A stretch of 64,000 nucleotides of DNA from positions 1 through 64,000 of the forward strand of contig NZ_JBNGOP010000002.1 in the NCBI RefSeq assembly GCF_050589625.1, given 5' to 3'. Positions 26,869-35,623 of this stretch are shown in pieces; the stretch's first letter is position 1, and the number at the start of each line of letters is the position of its first letter. The translations under genes were made by a program, and so were the position numbers. The stretch comes from Pelagihabitans sp947500445. GTDB taxonomy: Bacteria > Bacteroidota > Bacteroidia > Flavobacteriales > Flavobacteriaceae. The notes under the pieces are model-generated. The model was not told where the DNA came from. It did not search any database and saw only the letters and a program-made list of their open reading frames with translations.

Positions 26869-28419
26869 TTAAAACGGTACCCCGCTATCGTCTTCCGGTC
26901 CCAGACCATCGTTCATGGAGCTTCCAAATGCTTCGTTGGCATCGGGAAGGCTGCTGGTATTGAACGGGTTTTCATCGCCATCGTTCATTTTCGATTGAAA
27001 TTCGAAAGGCGAATCAAAATCGTCCAGATTGTCGAACTTACCAAGGTTTCCAATGAACTTCAAACGGATGTTTTCCAATCCCCCGTTACGGTGTTTGGCT
27101 ACGATAAACTCGGCCTGCCCTTGTGTGGGCGTGCGCTCTTCATCGTCCCACTCATCAATTTTGTAGTATTCTGGACGGTATATAAAGGATACGATATCGG
27201 CATCCTGTTCAATGGCCCCGGATTCCCTTAGATCCGACAGTAACGGCCTTTTACTGCCGCCACGGGTCTCTACCGCCCGCGAAAGCTGTGACAGGGCAAT
27301 GACCGGTATGTTCAATTCTTTGGCCAAGGCTTTTAGGTTTCGAGAAATGGTAGAAATTTCCTGCTCCCTATTCCCTCCTTTTTGCGACCCTCCGGCCGTC
27401 ATCAGTTGCAGGTAATCGATGATGATCAGTTTAATACCATGCTGGGAGGCCAAACGCCTTGCTTTTGCCCGAAGGTCAAAAATGGATAAGGAGGGTGTAT
27501 CGTCTATGAACAAGGGCGCTTTTTCCAACGCCTTTACCTTTACGTTCAATTGTTCCCACTCGTGTTTTTCCAGCTTACCGGTACGCAATTTCTCGGAGGA
27601 AAGTCCTGTTTCCGAAGAAATAAGTCGCGTAATCAACTGTACGGAGGACATTTCACAGGAAAAGAACGCCACTGGAATATTGGAATTCACGGCCATATTC
27701 TTGGCCATGGACAGCGTAAGCGCCGTTTTACCCATACCCGGCCGTGCCGCTACAATGATCAAATCACTCGGCTGCCAACCGGAAGTCAACTTGTCAACCT
27801 TGTCAAAACCGGAGGCCACCCCACTCATTCCCTCCTTGTTGGCAATTTCCTCGATCCGCCTTTTTGCTTGTATAACGAGATCCTGGGCCGTTTCGGCAGA
27901 GCGTTTTAGGTTGCCCTGGGTTACGTCGTACAGTTTGGATTCAGCGGCATCCAACAAGTCAAAAACATCGGTACCCTCATCGTACGCCTCCTCAATGATC
28001 TCGTTTGAAATTTTTATCAAACTTCGTTGAATGAATTTTTGAAGAATGATTCGCGCATGAAACTCGATATGGGCGGAAGAAGCTACCTTTTGCGTTAGTT
28101 TTATGAGGTAAAAATCCCCCCCGATCGCCTCTAAGTGTCCGCTTTTCTTTAATTGGGACGAAACGGTTAATAAATCGACCGGTTCCGAACTTTCAAATAA
28201 TTTGAAAATTGCTTCATAGATAAATCGGTGCGCGTCCTTATAGAATACATCGGGATGTAAGATATCTATTACCTCATCGACCCCTTTTTTATCAATCATC
28301 ATTGCCCCCAATACAACTTCCTCTAAATCAACAGCTTGCGGCGGTATTTTACCACGCTCCAAGTTGATTAGCGTTGATTTATCGATTTTGCGCGCTATAG
28401 TGGGTTCTCTGCTCTCCAT
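26869..28419 (-). CDS. dnaB: Replicative DNA helicase DnaB
   Basis: Hexameric 5'-3' helicase that unwinds DNA at the replication fork. The 516-residue protein has the DnaB N-terminal domain (about 22-125, PPQAVDLEEVVLGAMMID) and a RecA-like C-terminal domain with Walker A ARPGMGKTALTLS, Walker B IIIDYLQLM and the conserved SDLRESGAIEQDAD region. The C-terminal tail is acidic. No intein is present. A near-match promoter box sits just before the ATG. Confidence 0.97.
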   Translation of the reverse strand: MESREPTIARKIDKSTLINLERGKIPPQAVDLEEVVLGAMMIDKKGVDEVIDILHPDVFYKDAHRFIYEAIFKLFESSEPVDLLTVSSQLKKSGHLEAIGGDFYLIKLTQKVASSAHIEFHARIILQKFIQRSLIKISNEIIEEAYDEGTDVFDLLDAAESKLYDVTQGNLKRSAETAQDLVIQAKRRIEEIANKEGMSGVASGFDKVDKLTSGWQPSDLIIVAARPGMGKTALTLSMAKNMAVNSNIPVAFFSCEMSSVQLITRLISSETGLSSEKLRTGKLEKHEWEQLNVKVKALEKAPLFIDDTPSLSIFDLRAKARRLASQHGIKLIIIDYLQLMTAGGSQKGGNREQEISTISRNLKALAKELNIPVIALSQLSRAVETRGGSKRPLLSDLRESGAIEQDADIVSFIYRPEYYKIDEWDDEERTPTQGQAEFIVAKHRNGGLENIRLKFIGNLGKFDNLDDFDSPFEFQSKMNDGDENPFNTSSLPDANEAFGSSMNDGLGPEDDSGVPF

Positions 28420-28424
28420 GGTGA

Positions 28425-28432
28425 CGAAAGTA
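28425..28432 (-). promoter_or_regulatory. Possible dnaB -7 box (TACTTTCG)
   Basis: One mismatch from TAnnTTTG, ending 5 nt before the dnaB ATG. If real, the mRNA would be leaderless or nearly so. Confidence 0.3.
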
Positions 28433-28534
28433 TGGAATTAACCTTAAGTTAACATCGGTAACACCCGATGCGATATCAACAACTCATTCACAAATGTGCT
28501 GTTGATAAGTTACGATTTTATGTTGATAACGAAA

Positions 28535-28564
28535 AAAATCCGGAAAGTCGGTCTTCCGGATTTT
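28535..28564 (-). terminator. accA terminator
   Basis: AAAATCCGGAA pairs perfectly with TTCCGGATTTT, with A/T runs on both sides, 23 nt past the accA stop. Confidence 0.85.
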
Positions 28565-28587
28565 AAATTTCTTGGATAGTGCGGTGG

Positions 28588-29541
28588 TTAGCCGTTGAAA
28601 ACGCCCATCTGTGCATATTTTTCCATTCGGGCGTTCACCAATTCCTTTGGTGATAACTTTTCCAATTTTTCAAAATGTGCGGAAATTTTATTTTTTACGA
28701 TCTGAAACGTTTTTTCCCTATTGGCATGTGCCCCCCCTTCGGGTTCCCTAACGATCTCGTCGATGATCTTTAATTTTTTCATGTCGTTGGCAGTGAGTTT
28801 TAAAGCCTCGGCCGCAATTTCCTTGTACTCCCAGCTTCTCCAAAGAATGGAAGAACAGGATTCCGGGGAAATTACCGAATACCATGTATTTTCCAACATC
28901 AATACCACATCGCCAACACCGATCCCCAGTGCCCCTCCCGAAGCACCTTCTCCTATAATGACTACCATTATGGGAACTTTCAAACGGGTCATCTCCATAA
29001 TGTTCCGCGCAATGGCCTCTCCCTGTCCACGCTCTTCGGCCTCTATTCCCGGGTATGCGCCCGGAGTGTCGATCAAACACACTACGGGAACACCGAACTT
29101 TTCTGCGGATTTCATTAAACGTAACGCTTTCCGGTACCCTTCCGGATTCGCCATACCAAAATTTCGGTATTGCCGGGTTTTGGTATTGTATCCTTTTTGT
29201 TGCCCAATGAACATATAGGTTTGGTCCCCTATTTTTCCAAGGCCACCGATCATCGCCTTATCGTCCTTTACATTTCGATCGCCATGCAGTTCTAAAAAGG
29301 TATCCCCGCATATGGCCTGTATGTAATCCAGGGTATAGGGCCTGTTCGGATGCCGTGATAATTGTACCCGTTGCCAGGCTGTAAGGGTCTTATAGATTTC
29401 TTTTCTGGTATCCTTTAATTTTTTCTCGATCTGTTTGCAGGTCTCCGTTACATCGACATCACTTTCCTTGCCGATGATCATGCATTTGTCCAGCTGATCT
29501 TCAAGTTCTTTAATGGGCAGTTCAAAATCTAAATATTCCAT
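28588..29541 (-). CDS. accA: Acetyl-CoA carboxylase carboxyltransferase subunit alpha
   Basis: The alpha subunit forms the A2B2 carboxyltransferase with AccD and transfers carboxyl from biotin to acetyl-CoA, the first step of fatty acid synthesis. The 317-residue length is standard. Recognised segments include an N-terminal helical region (EYLDFELPIKELE), FGMANPEGYRKALRLM, LIDTPGAYPGIEAEERGQ and GEGASGGALGIGVGD. It is monocistronic, with a TATATTTG box upstream and a terminator downstream. Confidence 0.97.
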   Translation of the reverse strand: MEYLDFELPIKELEDQLDKCMIIGKESDVDVTETCKQIEKKLKDTRKEIYKTLTAWQRVQLSRHPNRPYTLDYIQAICGDTFLELHGDRNVKDDKAMIGGLGKIGDQTYMFIGQQKGYNTKTRQYRNFGMANPEGYRKALRLMKSAEKFGVPVVCLIDTPGAYPGIEAEERGQGEAIARNIMEMTRLKVPIMVVIIGEGASGGALGIGVGDVVLMLENTWYSVISPESCSSILWRSWEYKEIAAEALKLTANDMKKLKIIDEIVREPEGGAHANREKTFQIVKNKISAHFEKLEKLSPKELVNARMEKYAQMGVFNG

Positions 29542-29572
29542 AATTCACGATCGGTTGCGTTCTTTTGATGGA

Positions 29573-29580
29573 CAAATATA
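29573..29580 (-). promoter_or_regulatory. accA promoter -7 box (TATATTTG)
   Basis: A perfect TAnnTTTG on the minus strand, 31 nt before the accA ATG. No clear -33 TTG lies at the usual spacing. Confidence 0.6.
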
Positions 29581-29606
29581 AAACTTTATGTAGAACGGAT
29601 ATGAAA

Positions 29607-30494
29607 TCATCTCCTTTTTAAACGCGCCCTATTTTTTATCCATCCATTGGCGATTACGGTGAGTACGATGACCCCGGCACCGATGTAAAAGGGCGCACTC
29701 ATCCGTTCGGAATCACTTAAAATAAAATAGGCCAAAACGATACCGTAAACGGGCTCCAAATTAATGGTCAACATTACGGTATAGGCGGATAGGTTTCGCA
29801 TTACCCGTACCGATGCAATGAAGGCGTATGCGGTACATATGCTGGCCAAAATGGCAATATAGGACCAGTCGTTTGCGGGTAGGTCGAAAAATGCTTTTGA
29901 AAAACCGTTGGTCACACCCAAATACAAGGATAGCAGCGTTACCCCGATCAACAACTCATAAAAGGTGATTACGGAGGGCCTTGCGGTTTTTACCAGTCTA
30001 CCGTTGATGACCGAAAATACCGCGGCAAGAAAAGCAGATAGCAAGGCCAGCAGCATACCGGTCACATATTGTGGTTCCAAACCGAATATTACCGCTAACC
30101 CGAACAATACGGCCATCCCGAAAAGCAGCTCGTACCCAATAATCTTGCCCTTGTTCCATAAGGGTTCGATCAGGGCGGTAAAAAATGCCCCCGATGCCAT
30201 AACGGTCAACGCCACGGCGACCGTTGCGGTTTTAATGGCCATAAAAAAGGTTACCCAATGAACGGCCAACGCCACACCACCGACAATCAGTAGCCCAAAG
30301 TCCCTTTTTGTTACTTTGGGTCCTATGCCCTTAAACAATAGGTATAGTCCGATCAGTGCCGTAGCGATCCCCATTCGGTACCATACCAATGGTAGGGCCG
30401 TAATGGTAATGAGCTTGCCCAAAATTGCCGTAAAGCCCCAAATGAATACGATGAAATGTAAATGGAGCTGATCGGTAAGCTTAGCGTTTGGCAT
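29607..30494 (-). CDS. EamA/DMT-family transporter
   Basis: A 295-residue inner-membrane protein with about ten hydrophobic helices in two EamA repeats (roughly 5-140 and 150-285), ending in a basic tail (KNRARLKRR). The family exports or imports small metabolites; the substrate is not predictable here. It overlaps the end of the upstream LptF/G-type gene by 14 nt, so it is the last gene of the tgt operon. Confidence 0.9.
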   Translation of the reverse strand: MPNAKLTDQLHLHFIVFIWGFTAILGKLITITALPLVWYRMGIATALIGLYLLFKGIGPKVTKRDFGLLIVGGVALAVHWVTFFMAIKTATVAVALTVMASGAFFTALIEPLWNKGKIIGYELLFGMAVLFGLAVIFGLEPQYVTGMLLALLSAFLAAVFSVINGRLVKTARPSVITFYELLIGVTLLSLYLGVTNGFSKAFFDLPANDWSYIAILASICTAYAFIASVRVMRNLSAYTVMLTINLEPVYGIVLAYFILSDSERMSAPFYIGAGVIVLTVIANGWIKNRARLKRR

Positions 30495-31560
30495 TTTGAA
30501 GGAGATAAAATGCGAGGATACCGAACAAAATGTTGGGGATAACTACCGCCAATAGCGGTGAAAAACCGGCCTGTTCGGCCAAGGTTCCAAAAACTTTATC
30601 GAAGAAAATAAAAATAAAGGCCACAAAAATACCAAAGGCAAGGTTCACGCCCATACCGCCCCTACGCTTTGTAGACGATACCGCTACCGCGATAATGGTC
30701 AGGATAAAGGCACTTACCGGCAATGCCCAACGTTTGTATTTTACCAAACGGTACGCGTTAATATTGGATGCCCCTTTTTTCTTTTGATCTTTTATGAATT
30801 TATTCAATTGAAAAAAGTCCTTCGTTTCGGCCACATAGGACACTGGGGTAAGATCGGCAATATTGAAATCGAAAACGGTATCGAGCCTTCTTTTGGTCTC
30901 CAAAATTTCTTCGTCCCCGTTTACCGTTCGCTTTTGATATGACGTAAGGCGATAGGTAGTATCCTTGGCCACCCAGCGGATCATTGCTGCCGAAATTTTG
31001 AATTCCAACTTGTTGTCCTCCCCGAAGCGTTCAAAGGTAAAGTTGCTACCACTTTGCCGCGCGGGGTTGAAGCTGCTTACATAGATGAAATCGCGTTCGT
31101 TCAGCTGGGTAAAAATATTGGTGGTCACCCGATCTTGACGTCCCTTTTTGAGGTATTTGAACTTGAACTCGTTGAACCCGGCACTTGCTTTGGGCACTAT
31201 GAACATCGCCATTAAAAACATAAGCGTGGCAATTAGGGAGGCGCCGATAATATATGGTCTTAAAAAACGACCGAACGATACGCCGGAACTTAAAATGGCA
31301 ACAATTTCGGTATTTCCAGCGAGTTTTGAGGTGAAAAAAATGATTGACAGAAACAAAAATATAGGGAATAATAGACTGCCGATATACAGGGTAAAGTTGC
31401 CGTAGTATCGAAAAATTTCGTTCAAGGGCGCCTCGTTATCGATCATTTTACCGATCTGTTCGGCCAAGTTCGCCATAATGCCAATCGGCACGAACAGCAA
31501 AATCATTACGATAAACGTAACGAGATACCTTTTTAGGATATACTTGTCTAAAATCGTCAA
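30481..31560 (-). CDS. LptF/LptG-family permease (YjgP/YjgQ)
   Basis: A 359-residue inner-membrane protein with the family layout: transmembrane helices near 12-35, 53-75 and 98-120, a periplasmic beta-rich domain (about 130-265), then three more helices near the C-terminus. LptF/G with LptB2 extract lipopolysaccharide from the inner membrane and pass it to LptC/A. Whether this is the F or G homologue cannot be decided. It begins 2 nt after tgt. Confidence 0.9.
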   Translation of the reverse strand: MTILDKYILKRYLVTFIVMILLFVPIGIMANLAEQIGKMIDNEAPLNEIFRYYGNFTLYIGSLLFPIFLFLSIIFFTSKLAGNTEIVAILSSGVSFGRFLRPYIIGASLIATLMFLMAMFIVPKASAGFNEFKFKYLKKGRQDRVTTNIFTQLNERDFIYVSSFNPARQSGSNFTFERFGEDNKLEFKISAAMIRWVAKDTTYRLTSYQKRTVNGDEEILETKRRLDTVFDFNIADLTPVSYVAETKDFFQLNKFIKDQKKKGASNINAYRLVKYKRWALPVSAFILTIIAVAVSSTKRRGGMGVNLAFGIFVAFIFIFFDKVFGTLAEQAGFSPLLAVVIPNILFGILAFYLLQNAKR

Positions 31561-31562
31561 GG

Positions 31563-32693
31563 CTATAGTCGTTTATCCATTTGTTTGACCATCATGTTCT
31601 TCCACACGGTAAAATCTCCTGCCAGAATATGTTTTCGCGCCTCACGCACCAACCAAAGGTAAAAACCGAGGTTGTGAATGGTGGCAATCTGTTTTCCCAA
31701 ATATTCCTTGGCAACGAACAGGTGTCGTAAATAGGCCTTGGAATACTCGGTATCGACAAAGGTAATGCCCATGTCGTCTATGGCAGAAAAATCGTCCTCC
31801 CACTTTTTATTTTTGATATTGATGGTTCCATGAGCGGTAAAGAGCATTCCATTCCGTGCATTACGTGTCGGCATCACGCAATCGAACATGTCGACCCCAA
31901 GGGCAATATTCTCCAAAATATTGATCGGTGTACCTACTCCCATCAGATAACGGGGCTTGTCCTCGGGTAATATTTCACAGACCACATCGGTCATCGCATA
32001 CATTTCTTCTGCCGGTTCCCCTACCGATAGTCCACCGATGGCATTTCCCTCGGCCCCTACCCCGGCAATGTACTCCGCCGATTGTTTTCTAAGGTCCTTA
32101 TAGGTCGATCCTTGAACGATAGGAAAAAAAGTCTGTTCGTAATCGTACTCGAAAGGGGTTTTCTTCAAATGTGTAATGCAGCGTTCCAACCACCTATGGG
32201 TCATGTGCATGGACCTTTTGGCGTAGTTGTATTCGCAGGGATATGGTGTACATTCATCGAACGCCATAATAATATCGGCGCCGATCACCCGTTGGATCTC
32301 CATCACATTTTCGGGTGTAAACAGATGCAGGGACCCGTCGATATGGGATTTGAACTTTACGCCCTCTTCCTTGATCTTTCTGTTGGCGGATAGGGAGTAT
32401 ACCTGGTAGCCCCCACTATCGGTGAGAATGTTTCGGTCCCAACCCATAAATTTGTGCAGTCCGCCCGCCTTTTTTAGAATATCGGTCTTAGGCCTTAGGA
32501 ACAGGTGGTAGGTATTTCCCAAAATGATATCGGGATCAATTTCCTCCTTCAATTCCCTTTGGTGTACGCCTTTGACCGAGGCTACGGTTCCCACCGGCAT
32601 GAATATGGGGGTCTGAACGGTGCCGTGGTCGGTGACCATGCTTCCCGCACGTGCCTTGCTCTGCGAATCGGTTTGGTGTAGGGTAAATTTCAA
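31563..32693 (-). CDS. tgt: tRNA-guanine transglycosylase, TTG start
   Basis: Exchanges guanine-34 for the queuosine precursor in GUN-anticodon tRNAs. Catalytic motifs include TDSGGYQVYSLS, FDECTPYP, GLSVGEPAEEMY and CVMPTRNARNG. The start is TTG at 32693 (LKFTLHQTDSQSKARAG), giving 376 aa. The longer frame to 32729 is ruled out because its first codons cover or precede the TATATTTG promoter at 32711-32718. The usual C-x-C-x2-C zinc ligands before the ...SKAYLRHL segment are absent (FVDTEYSKAYLRHL). I believe, from memory, this is common in Bacteroidota. First gene of the tgt - LptF/G - EamA operon. Confidence 0.95.
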   Translation of the reverse strand: MKFTLHQTDSQSKARAGSMVTDHGTVQTPIFMPVGTVASVKGVHQRELKEEIDPDIILGNTYHLFLRPKTDILKKAGGLHKFMGWDRNILTDSGGYQVYSLSANRKIKEEGVKFKSHIDGSLHLFTPENVMEIQRVIGADIIMAFDECTPYPCEYNYAKRSMHMTHRWLERCITHLKKTPFEYDYEQTFFPIVQGSTYKDLRKQSAEYIAGVGAEGNAIGGLSVGEPAEEMYAMTDVVCEILPEDKPRYLMGVGTPINILENIALGVDMFDCVMPTRNARNGMLFTAHGTINIKNKKWEDDFSAIDDMGITFVDTEYSKAYLRHLFVAKEYLGKQIATIHNLGFYLWLVREARKHILAGDFTVWKNMMVKQMDKRL

Positions 32694-32710
32694 ATCTTCT
32701 GTTATGAGCG

Positions 32711-32718
32711 CAAATATA
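32711..32718 (-). promoter_or_regulatory. tgt operon promoter -7 box (TATATTTG)
   Basis: A perfect TAnnTTTG on the minus strand, 17 nt before the TTG start at 32693. It decides between the short and long tgt starts. Confidence 0.7.
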
Positions 32719-32928
32719 ATCAACTCCAATCGAGAAGATGCTTAACAAAAAAATAAAGTTCTGCGGGTACTTTGTTATATATGAAACCGGAATACTTCCG
32801 AAGCTATGGGAGCGGCATTGGGCGCTAGCGGGCATGATTTCCCTATTTTAAAGTTCTGGGGCGAAATCGATGTAGTTTTTCTTCCCAAAACCTTCCGCCT
32901 CCCGTTAATAAATTATCATAACTACCGC

Positions 32929-32958
32929 TTGTCCTGCGAAAAGATTGCGTTACTTTTG
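32929..32958 (+). promoter_or_regulatory. Transketolase operon promoter
   Basis: TTG at 32929-32931 and TACTTTTG at 32951-32958, spacing 19 nt. It ends 21 nt before the ATG at 32980 and rules out the longer upstream frame starting at 32806. Confidence 0.72.
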
Positions 32959-32979
32959 GGCATCGAAAACAAAAAAATT

Positions 32980-33825
32980 ATGGCCACACTTGAAGCGTTG
33001 GAAGCGGTAGTTGAACAAACACGCCGCGATATTTTACGAATGGTACACAAGGTGAACTCCGGACACCCCGGAGGTTCCCTAGGCTGCACTGAATTCTTTG
33101 TAGCCCTGTACCACGAAATTATGCACCTGAACGAGGGGTTCGATATGGATGGTGCCGGAGAGGATCTGTTTTTCCTTTCCAACGGCCACATATCCCCGGT
33201 TTACTATAGTGTTTTGGCCCGCAAAGGGTACTTTCCCGTTGAGGAGCTCAATACGTTCAGACTGATCGATTCCAGACTTCAGGGCCACCCGACCACCCAT
33301 GAGGGACTTCCGGGCATCCGCATCGCCTCTGGCTCTTTGGGCCAAGGAATGTCGGTAGCGATCGGTGCCGCACTGGCCAAAAAATTGAACAAGGACGAGC
33401 GATTGGTGTATAGCCTACATGGAGATGGTGAGTTGCAAGAGGGCCAAAATTGGGAGGCCATTATGTATGCCGCCGGGAACAACGTGGACAACCTGATTTC
33501 GACCATAGATTTTAACGGTCAACAAATCGATGGTGCCACGGACGATGTGCTCCCTATGGGCAACTTAAGGGCAAAGTTCGAAGCCTTTGGTTGGGACGTT
33601 CTAGAAATTGAAAAAGGAAATGACCTGGAGGCCGTAGTCAACGGCATGCAGGAAGCCAAAAGCCGAACGGGCAAAGGTAAGCCGGTGTGCGTGTTATTGC
33701 ACACGGTAATGGGGAACGGGGTAGATTTTATGATGCATACCCACGCATGGCATGGAAAGGCGCCCAACGATGAGCAATTGGCCACCGGTTTGGCACAAAA
33801 CGCGGAAACTTTAGGGGATTATTAA
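32980..33825 (+). CDS. Transketolase, N-terminal (thiamine diphosphate-binding) subunit
   Basis: Half of a split transketolase; with the next gene it transfers two-carbon ketol units in the pentose phosphate pathway. The 281-residue protein carries the N-terminal TPP domain: HKVNSGHPGGSLG, GHPTTHEGLPGI, GSLGQGMSVAIGAA and the TPP/metal motif GDGELQEGQNWEA, with a later FNGQQIDGAT. The start ATG 32980 is set by the promoter at 32929-32958. The partner lies 54 nt downstream. Confidence 0.94.
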   Translation: MATLEALEAVVEQTRRDILRMVHKVNSGHPGGSLGCTEFFVALYHEIMHLNEGFDMDGAGEDLFFLSNGHISPVYYSVLARKGYFPVEELNTFRLIDSRLQGHPTTHEGLPGIRIASGSLGQGMSVAIGAALAKKLNKDERLVYSLHGDGELQEGQNWEAIMYAAGNNVDNLISTIDFNGQQIDGATDDVLPMGNLRAKFEAFGWDVLEIEKGNDLEAVVNGMQEAKSRTGKGKPVCVLLHTVMGNGVDFMMHTHAWHGKAPNDEQLATGLAQNAETLGDY

Positions 33826-33879
33826 AAGATTTGGATTACCACAGGTTCGATTCCCGACTTCTTTGGGAATGGAAATAAA

Positions 33880-34842
33880 ATGAAACTTATGACAAAATAC
33901 GTAGACCAAGGCAAAAACGATACTCGAAGCGGGTACGGGGCCGGAATGACCGAATTGGGAAGAACCAACCCTAATGTTGTCGCACTCTGTGCAGATTTGG
34001 TGGGGTCCTTAAAAATACAAACGTTTATCGATGAAAACCCGGAACGTTTTTTCCAGGTAGGCATCGCAGAGGCCAATATGATGGGCATTGCGGCCGGTTT
34101 GACCATTGGTGGCAAAATTCCATTTACGGGAACTTTTGCCAATTTTTCCACGGGAAGGGTCTATGATCAAATACGACAATCCATCGCCTATTCGGACAAG
34201 AATGTGAAAATATGTGCTTCCCACGCAGGAATTACCTTGGGAGAGGATGGTGCGACCCACCAAATTCTAGAGGATATTGGACTAATGAAAATGTTGCCGG
34301 GGATGACGGTCATCAATCCCTGTGACTACAACCAGACCAAAGCCGCTACTATTGCCATTGCGGAACACGAAGGTCCGGTATATCTTCGTTTTGGAAGGCC
34401 GAAAGTGGCAAATTTCACGCCCGTCGATCAAAAATTTGAAATTGGAAAGGCAGTGCTTTTAAACGAAGGCACCGATGTAACGATCATTGCGACCGGCCAT
34501 TTGGTATGGGAGGCGCTTATTTCCGCCGAAAATCTCGAAAAAGAAGGCATTTCTGCAGAGGTAGTCAACATCCATACGATAAAGCCCTTGGACGACGAAG
34601 CTGTGTTAAAGTCTGTTAAAAAGACAGGCTGTGTGGTGAGCGCGGAAGAGCATAATTATTTGGGCGGACTTGGTGAGAGTATTGCCAGAGTGCTTGCCCT
34701 GCACCACCCGGCGCCCCAAGAGTTCGTAGCGACACAGGATACCTTTGGTGAAAGTGGTACGCCGGCGCAGCTCATGGAGAAATACGGCCTGAACAATAAA
34801 GCGATATCGGAGGCCGTTCATAGGGTACTGAGAAGAAAATGA
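33880..34842 (+). CDS. Transketolase, C-terminal (pyrimidine-binding) subunit
   Basis: A 320-residue protein with the transketolase pyrimidine-binding domain (about 10-175; GIAEANMMGIAAGL, FANFSTGRVYDQIRQS, SHAGITLGEDGATHQ) and the transketolase C-terminal domain (about 190-315; VSAEEHNYLGGLGESIA). It completes the active heterotetramer with the preceding gene. An alternative start at ATG 33889 (MTKYVDQGK) is possible. Split transketolases are usual in Flavobacteriia. Confidence 0.94.
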   Translation: MKLMTKYVDQGKNDTRSGYGAGMTELGRTNPNVVALCADLVGSLKIQTFIDENPERFFQVGIAEANMMGIAAGLTIGGKIPFTGTFANFSTGRVYDQIRQSIAYSDKNVKICASHAGITLGEDGATHQILEDIGLMKMLPGMTVINPCDYNQTKAATIAIAEHEGPVYLRFGRPKVANFTPVDQKFEIGKAVLLNEGTDVTIIATGHLVWEALISAENLEKEGISAEVVNIHTIKPLDDEAVLKSVKKTGCVVSAEEHNYLGGLGESIARVLALHHPAPQEFVATQDTFGESGTPAQLMEKYGLNNKAISEAVHRVLRRK

Positions 34843-34891
34843 TAATGGTATCGTTTTTGATGCCATGAACGTATTAAAAAACGAGCACATT

Positions 34892-35515
34892 ATGAAACTA
34901 CAAAAACGAGTACTAGTATTCGCGGTTACCCTGTTGACAGGATTTGCCGCCATGTCCCAAGCCGGTTCGGGCTTTGGGATAAAAGCAGGGTTCAACTACA
35001 ACCAGAACGGTGACCTTATTGCCGGTGTCGGCGATGCCGCGGAAGACATCATTCAAGGTTCGGACGGCAAGGTCGGGTATCAGATCGGGGTGTTCTACAA
35101 ACGTAAACTGGCCAAAATCTACCTTAGACCGGAGTTGATCTATACCAAAACAGCTAGCAGCTACGAGCTGAACGGCGCTACCAATACGTATGACATTTCT
35201 AAACTGGACCTTCCCGTGCTTTTGGGCGTTAAAGTCGTAGGACCCTTGCATGTGTTTGCCGGACCGGCCTTTCAATACCTATTGGAGAACGATTTGGAAA
35301 ACTTTAGCATCAACGAAGCGGAAAACGACTTTACCGTAGGCCTGCACCTTGGAGCAGGGGTTAATTTGGGCAAACTCGGGTTCGATGTGCGCTATGAAAG
35401 GGGATTTTCCCAAAACGAGGCCAATTTTGTAAGCGACAACATTACCCCCGAAATTAACGGTCGAGTAGATTCCAGACCTTCCCAAGTGATTTTAGCGGTT
35501 TCCTTGAAATTGTAG
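34892..35515 (+). CDS. Outer-membrane beta-barrel protein
   Basis: A 207-residue protein with a signal peptide (MKLQKRVLVFAVTLLTGFAAMSQA), then alternating amphipathic strands typical of the eight-stranded OMP_b-brl_2/PorT-like family (GIKAGFNYNQNGD, YQIGVFYKRKL, VGLHLGAGVNLGKLGFDVRYERG), ending in ...VILAVSLKL with a C-terminal hydrophobic strand. A frame nine codons longer exists, but the ATG at 34892 gives the better signal. Function unknown. It follows the transketolase genes by about 50 nt. Confidence 0.88.
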   Translation: MKLQKRVLVFAVTLLTGFAAMSQAGSGFGIKAGFNYNQNGDLIAGVGDAAEDIIQGSDGKVGYQIGVFYKRKLAKIYLRPELIYTKTASSYELNGATNTYDISKLDLPVLLGVKVVGPLHVFAGPAFQYLLENDLENFSINEAENDFTVGLHLGAGVNLGKLGFDVRYERGFSQNEANFVSDNITPEINGRVDSRPSQVILAVSLKL

Positions 35516-35562
35516 GGATACCGATACCATTTTAACTTTGAAATGGTACAAACAAGAACATA

Positions 35563-35600
35563 AAAAAACACCATTGTTGTCTACAACAATGGTGTTTTTT
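35563..35600. terminator. Bidirectional terminator
   Basis: An 18-bp perfect inverted repeat (ACACCATTGTTGT / ACAACAATGGTGT with flanking A6/T6) lies between convergent genes ending at 35515 and 35624. Confidence 0.92.
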
Positions 35601-35623
35601 ATTTCAATACCCGCAGAGGAGGC

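Noticed and set aside
32694..32729. Longer N-terminus for tgt
   Set aside because: The added codons contain the TATATTTG promoter box and lack conservation with the known TGT start.
32806..32979. Longer N-terminus for the transketolase subunit
   Set aside because: The promoter TTG-N19-TACTTTTG lies inside it, and the conserved protein starts at the ATG 32980.
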